DNA from: Isoetes taiwanensis
Taxonomy: Eukaryota > Streptophyta > Lycopodiopsida > Isoetales > Isoetaceae
Direction: 5' to 3'
Length of the DNA: 64,000 bases
NCBI GenBank assembly: GCA_021234155.1
Contig: JAJEKV010000014.1
Span: 12,255,836-12,319,835 of the forward strand
Positions 59,763 through 64,000 of the stretch are shown piece by piece; position 1 is the stretch's first letter; the number at the start of each line of letters is the position of its first letter. The translations under genes were made by a program, and so were the position numbers. Below the pieces are notes generated by a model that saw only the letters and a program-made list of their open reading frames with translations, did no database searches and had not been told where the DNA came from.

Positions 59763-60904
59763 TTAGTGCAAAAAGAGGGACAAACAAGCATGCTGGTCCC
59801 AATACCTTTTCAAGTGCAAGATGTTGATAGGATTTGGTAATAGCATTTCTGAGGCAACTTCTTGTAGCCAATAAGAGTTGGTACCTGCAGATTCCAATAT
59901 CACAAAAGGTCCTTCCCAAATATTATCAAATTTACCAGCTGAATCTTCCTTTGACTTATTCCACTTGAGGACAAGCTCTTCCTCCCTAAAAGTACCCTGT
60001 ATTCTATGTGCAGCTTTGAATGCAGCCAGATCTTTATCCTTTTTCAATAAATTAGTATTCTCAGCTTCCATTCTATATTCATCTAGATGTAACAAGGCAT
60101 CCAATCTTTCCTGCAAGGCATGTTCAAAAGGTAAGCATAATTTATGAGCTAACCTCAAAGAAGGCAGCTCGAGTTCTACTGGTAAAACTGCCTCTATGCC
60201 ATAAACCAAGTTGAAAGGTATGTGATTTGTGGCTGCTTTGATAGTGACTCTATAAGCCCAAAGTGCATCTACTATTTTGACATGCCAATCTTCAACACTT
60301 TGTTGGTAGCCTCAGCTTGTCCATTGCCTTGAGGGTAGTATAAAGAGCTTTTGGTATGCTTGACCTTCAAAATGCTCAACAAGTTAGCAATGACTTCATT
60401 AACAAAAGGTGTACCTCTATCAGAATGCAACTTGAGAGGAATACCAAACCTAGCACAAACATATTCATGTAGAAACCTTGCAGTTGTGAGGGCATTAGCC
60501 TGCCTCAGGGGTATGGCTTCTGCCCACTTGGTAAAATAATCTGTGGCCACAATGATATGTTGATGCTGACCTGCAGAAGAAGGATTAATGGGGCCAATAT
60601 AATCTAGCCCCCAAATCTGAAAAGGTCCTGGAGATATGATAGGGTTCAGGGCAGCTGGTAATAAAATTCTTTTGCCAAAAATCTGGCATTGATGGCAAGT
60701 CTTTATGATCTCATAGCAATCTCTAAAAGCAGTAGGCCAGTAATATCCAGACCTGAGAATCTTCTTTGTTGTAGTATCCCCAGCAAAATGTCCTCCACAG
60801 ATACCTTTATGCATTTCTCTGATAATTAGGGCAGACTCATCTTCATCTACACACCTCAGCAAGATTCCATCTCGGTTGACTTTGCACAAGACATTATCTA
60901 TCAA
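59763..60904 (-). pseudogene. Integrase of the minus-strand A element
   Basis: A 210-codon frame (60904-60272) covers the zinc module (REMHKGICGGHFAGDTTTKK, CHQCQIFGK) and complete DDE core (GLDYIGPINPS, TDYFTKWAEA, HSDRGTPF, NGQAEATNKVLK). A short deletion near 60290 shifts the frame. A second frame of 148 codons (60209-59763) continues from VYGIEAVLPVELELPS to KRYWDQHACLSLF. It lacks the CAG/CTG scrambling of the array. Confidence 0.8.
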
Positions 60905-60910
60905 CTTGAA

Positions 60911-61815
60911 TTATCTGCATTTGTCTTTGAGTCTCCTTTTCTGACTTGGTGTGAGGCTTGGAGAGATGATCCCATATTGTAAAAAGTTTCTAATAGGTTG
61001 CTGCCATCCTCCTTTGACTTGGTCTCCTTGAATTACTTCTAAATGTGCCACTGCAAGTGAGGTGTTAGTAATGTCCAATTCATCTTCATGATCAAAAAAT
61101 ATGTAAGGCAAGTAGAGGCTAGGATTTCGTACTAAATGCAACTCCTTTACAGAAATATCATAGCTTTGCAACTTACAAGCCCATCTCTGGATCTTTGGCT
61201 TGTTGGTTGCCTTACCAAATAGCAAACCCATTGGGTTTTGCTTCATATAAACTTGGACTTGACTTTTCAAAAGCAAATGTCCTTGTCTCAGAGCACCATC
61301 TGTGCATGACTTGGCATTATACATAATTGAGGTTCTAGATAACGTCTGCAATTACTGAGCCCTCAGTAGTCATTATCTCCGCTTGTCTAGTATCGTTTTT
61401 CCCTTGAAAACCTTTCGAGGCAGGGGTTTTTTAATCCTAGTAGTAATGATTGTACTAGCCCATTGTATGGGTCCCATGACCTATTGGTCTCCGTGGACGT
61501 TAAAAAAACTATTCTATTCTATTCTATTAATAAGAAACATGAGTGCAGCAGCATTCTTTTCCATCCTGGTGTATCTTTCTTCAAGGGCAGACCATTGTTT
61601 GCTTGCAAATACTATAGTATGTTTATCCTGCAAAATGGCTAAACCTATGGCCTTTTTAGTAACAGTGATATAAACTTCAAATGGCATGTTCAAATCTGGT
61701 TTCTTCAAAAGTGTGGCTTCACATAAGGATAAAATGAGGAAGTCAAAAGCCTCTTGGCATTCTGAAGTTCATGTGATAGGTTTATGTTTCCCTAATTTCG
61801 AATCGAAATCCATAA
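60911..61815 (-). pseudogene. RNase H of the minus-strand A element, with insertion
   Basis: From about 61815 it reads CQEAFDFLILSLCEA, then PFEVYITVTKKAIGLAILQ and FASKQWSALEERYTRMEK up to LMFLINR. It is then interrupted at 61289-61526 and resumes at RQGHLLLKSQVQVYMKQNP and WACKLQSYDIS to the integrase. Nothing upstream of the RT thumb is present, so the element is 5'-truncated. Confidence 0.75.
61289..61526 (+). mobile_element. Short retroposon with (TATTC)n tail
   Basis: About 238 bases absent from the array copies interrupt the RNase H. On the + strand they end in GTTAAAAAAACTATTCTATTC and repeats of TATTC. A simple tail at one end and no inverted ends suggest a 5'-truncated LINE or a SINE. 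The left boundary is uncertain by a few bases. Confidence 0.55.
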
Positions 61816-62644
61816 TAGAAAAAAAATGCCTCAATCAAGTTGGCTTCTAATGTTGCAATATATGTCTTCTTTAAGCCTGTCAAATGCAATGCACATTTTG
61901 CTGCAATTGTTCCACGTCCTCAGTGGACAACTTGCTTGAGGACAAATTTCCGAATGTCAAAACCAACTTGGTTTACCTACTGATGCCAATCACCTTGTCT
62001 TCATTAGGGAAATATATAGTAACACAGGCCTGATAGCCGCATAGAAGCAAAAAAATTCTCAGAATGTTTTTCCCTAAAGACAGGTGCACACTTATCAACC
62101 CTCAACAAGCAATTAAAACAATGACTCCATGTCCTTTAATGTTATCTTCGATCTAATACATGTACATGTCTTTGTGTAGTTTCACTTGACTTCTAGTTGA
62201 TATTCAACTACGACAACAGAGGCTCTATAATTCACCATATGAATTGAACCTTGTGTTAAATTGCATGGTTCTTATTGGAATTTTGACGAAGCATATTTCA
62301 TACTATTTCATATCCAGCACTAAGGAATGTTTTGACACACCTGCAGAAGCATCATTTCCTTCTCGTTTTCAACTTTGGTCGCGACTTTTACTTGGCCGCA
62401 TAGTTCCCATCTGGATAATAAATTCTGAAACTTGTACTTGCCATAAAATAGTTCCCAACGTTGAGTATAGAAATAAGAGGAGCAAGGGGGCAGCAAACAA
62501 CAGGGCCATTGTTACACTTGCATCACCTAAGGGAAGTAACTAAGATATAAAAGCACAGCCCTAGCAATTCCAAAGATGGTAGATAAAAGAGAGCCACTGC
62601 CAGCAAATAACTTACATATATGTCATTGCATGTACGATTTTATT
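61816..62644. other. Spacer without a supported gene
   Basis: A + strand ORF at 62244-62543 has no recognisable motif. No repeats shared with the rest of the window were seen. Confidence 0.3.
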
Positions 62645-63067
62645 TCATTCTGCATATAGAAAAAACCATTGATCCATGGGCAGGCCTCTAAAATAAGAAA
62701 GGTTATTTTTTGCTTCTTGTAGGACAAACTCATTGCCACGAAGTAAAGATTGCATCTCAACTCTATTATGTGGACTATTACAATCAAAAGTTTTATACTA
62801 ACAGCCTCACCAAGCAACTACATGCAATGTTAAAATCTTATGCAGGATTCATTTACCTCTGAAGAGCTTTTGGTGCTCAATGAAACATTTTTTTGTATAA
62901 ATCAAGGCTTGCATGGCTGCACAAAAGAAAGATAACACTCATATACATCTTTAATCAAGAAAGCACTAAACAAATTCCAATCAACCTGCATTGTGCTGCA
63001 ATTTTTCCTTTGCCCATTTTGAGGTTTTCTCACTACCAAGACCTGTAAATTTACCAAATATTTCCAT
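62645..63067 (-). CDS. Unidentified spliced gene piece, three exons
   Basis: The exons are 63067-62986, 62916-62857 and 62760-62645, joined by GT-AG introns with consistent phases (each junction in phase 1), giving 85 codons and a TGA stop. The product starts MEIFGKFTGLGSEKTSKWA and ends LPMDQWFFLYAE. I do not recognise the family. A further coding-like segment at 63240-63320 (VPTSYNGKAEPHEVELLADK on the minus strand, ending at a GT donor) could be an upstream exon, in which case translation starts earlier and the first exon extends past 63067. Lack of stops over three spliced pieces is the main support. Confidence 0.4.
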
Positions 63068-63320
63068 TATGTAAGCATAATGCAATTTCTTGTTTAGATC
63101 TTAGCCATATCGTATAATGGATCGCCTGTACCTATATCTACATAATATGCAGATACTGAGTAATTTATGTTATGGGTGCCCTAAAGCGACAACGATCAGC
63201 AGGTTAGAAGAATATAAACGAGCAAGAGAAGAAGCTAACCATCTTAAAATCTTCATATTTGTCTGCCAAGAGTTCTACTTCATGAGGCTCGGCTTTGCCA
63301 TTGTAGGAAGTGGGAACGAG

Positions 63321-64000
63321 CCAAACGGGCAGACTTAGATAGAAATAAGAAAGGCTACCGTAATCAATCGCAGGAGCTCAAGCTGCGGAAGAAAGACCGC
63401 CAGAGGTCTGCCGTGCCAGTTACCCGGTTGAAACATCCGCGATCCAGAATGCAGGAGACCGCCAGTTTACATGGAACAATAGGTTTGCAGCAGTCACCAA
63501 ACATATCTTATGTATATTCCAGCATATACCTAGGATATGCCACAAATCCACATAAGCGAGGGTTTGCTCCCCTAGAGGCAACCCAACAATATTCAAAAAA
63601 TAATATCCAAGCATATGCTAATATGTAACAACTATTAGGTATCACGTCTCACTAAGATAACTAAGATAAAATATTGATACTCACAATTTCTAAAGCCTAA
63701 TGCTTGAAAATATATTATTATCTCGTTATCACACCAGCCAAACCAAGCCTGGATACAGAGATACGAGGAGAGACGTCCGTCCCTTGCGCAGAGCTACATT
63801 TGTTAACTTACATGCCTCGTAAGAACTGAAGTGTTTTGGATCTTGCACCTTGCCTCGAGGAAGAAAAGGCTACAGATAAGTGAAGAGTGAAGTGAATATA
63901 AAGGTCCATTGGTTGGCACATTTGGATGTTCTTTGATCTATTTATTCAGTGCTCAAAAGTTATTTAGTATGAATTAAGGAAGCATGGGCCCTGGATATCT
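63321..64000. other. Right-hand spacer
   Basis: No feature recognised apart from possible upstream sequence of the minus-strand gene. The ORF at 63413-63628 overlaps one on the other strand and neither has recognisable content. Confidence 0.3.

Overview
The window is plant nuclear DNA. It carries one complete intron-containing gene of a plant lipase family, remnants of two other eukaryotic genes, and a large mass of Ty3/gypsy LTR retrotransposons. The gypsy polyproteins resemble the plant Tat lineage because they carry a second, archaeal-type RNase H. The species cannot be fixed from the sequence. There are no prokaryotic operons and no CRISPR arrays.

Region 1 (1-23783) is a head-to-tail array of one gypsy family, here called family A, on the + strand. 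It reads LTR1(partial)-internal1-LTR2-internal2-LTR3-internal3-LTR4 with a period near 8.2 kb, so neighbouring elements share a single LTR of about 2.6 kb. Internal regions 1 and 2 run PBS, gag with zinc knuckles, protease, archaeal-type RNase H, reverse transcriptase, ordinary RNase H, integrase. Internal 3 lost about 1.9 kb between reverse transcriptase and integrase, replaced by about 76 bp of filler. Differences between units fall mainly on CAG/CTG trinucleotides. This suggests that many of the frameshifts are sequencing errors at methylated sites and not true decay.

Region 2 (23784-31480) is mostly unique. It holds a seven-exon monoacylglycerol-lipase-type gene (24759-27110, +, 432 codons plus stop) whose start is 975 bp from the end of the array. 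It also holds a short intron-containing piece resembling the NatB catalytic subunit NAA20 (minus), a GC-rich perfect hairpin, a second strong hairpin and several short tandem duplications.

Region 3 (31480-45729) is a patchwork of older LTR, gag, RT, RNase H and integrase fragments of related families (A', A'', B, B'). It includes an intact-looking last exon of a replication protein A large subunit (minus), two retroelement pieces with the same 3' breakpoint, and an inverted pair of B LTR pieces.

Region 4 (45730-61815) is nested. On the minus strand, B-family integrase is followed by a B LTR and a nearly intact B gag. The B LTR is split by a 1581-bp solo LTR of another family (49132-50712, TSD GTGTG). 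The integrase is split by a B solo LTR (52400-56570), which is itself split by a 1598-bp TIR element with duplicated TTAA (54858-56455). An A-family element on the minus strand (57098-61815) lies beyond, with a small LINE- or SINE-like insertion.

Region 5 (61816-64000) is unique and contains an unidentified minus-strand gene piece with three consistently spliced exons.

The strongest possibly undescribed signal is in the LTR ends. Just inside the 3' end of both the A and B LTRs is a 17-nt stem-loop whose stem differs between the families by compensatory changes while its CTTAA loop is constant. It is followed immediately by TGGAGGTTCTA, an 11-mer repeated at the primer-binding site just outside the LTR.
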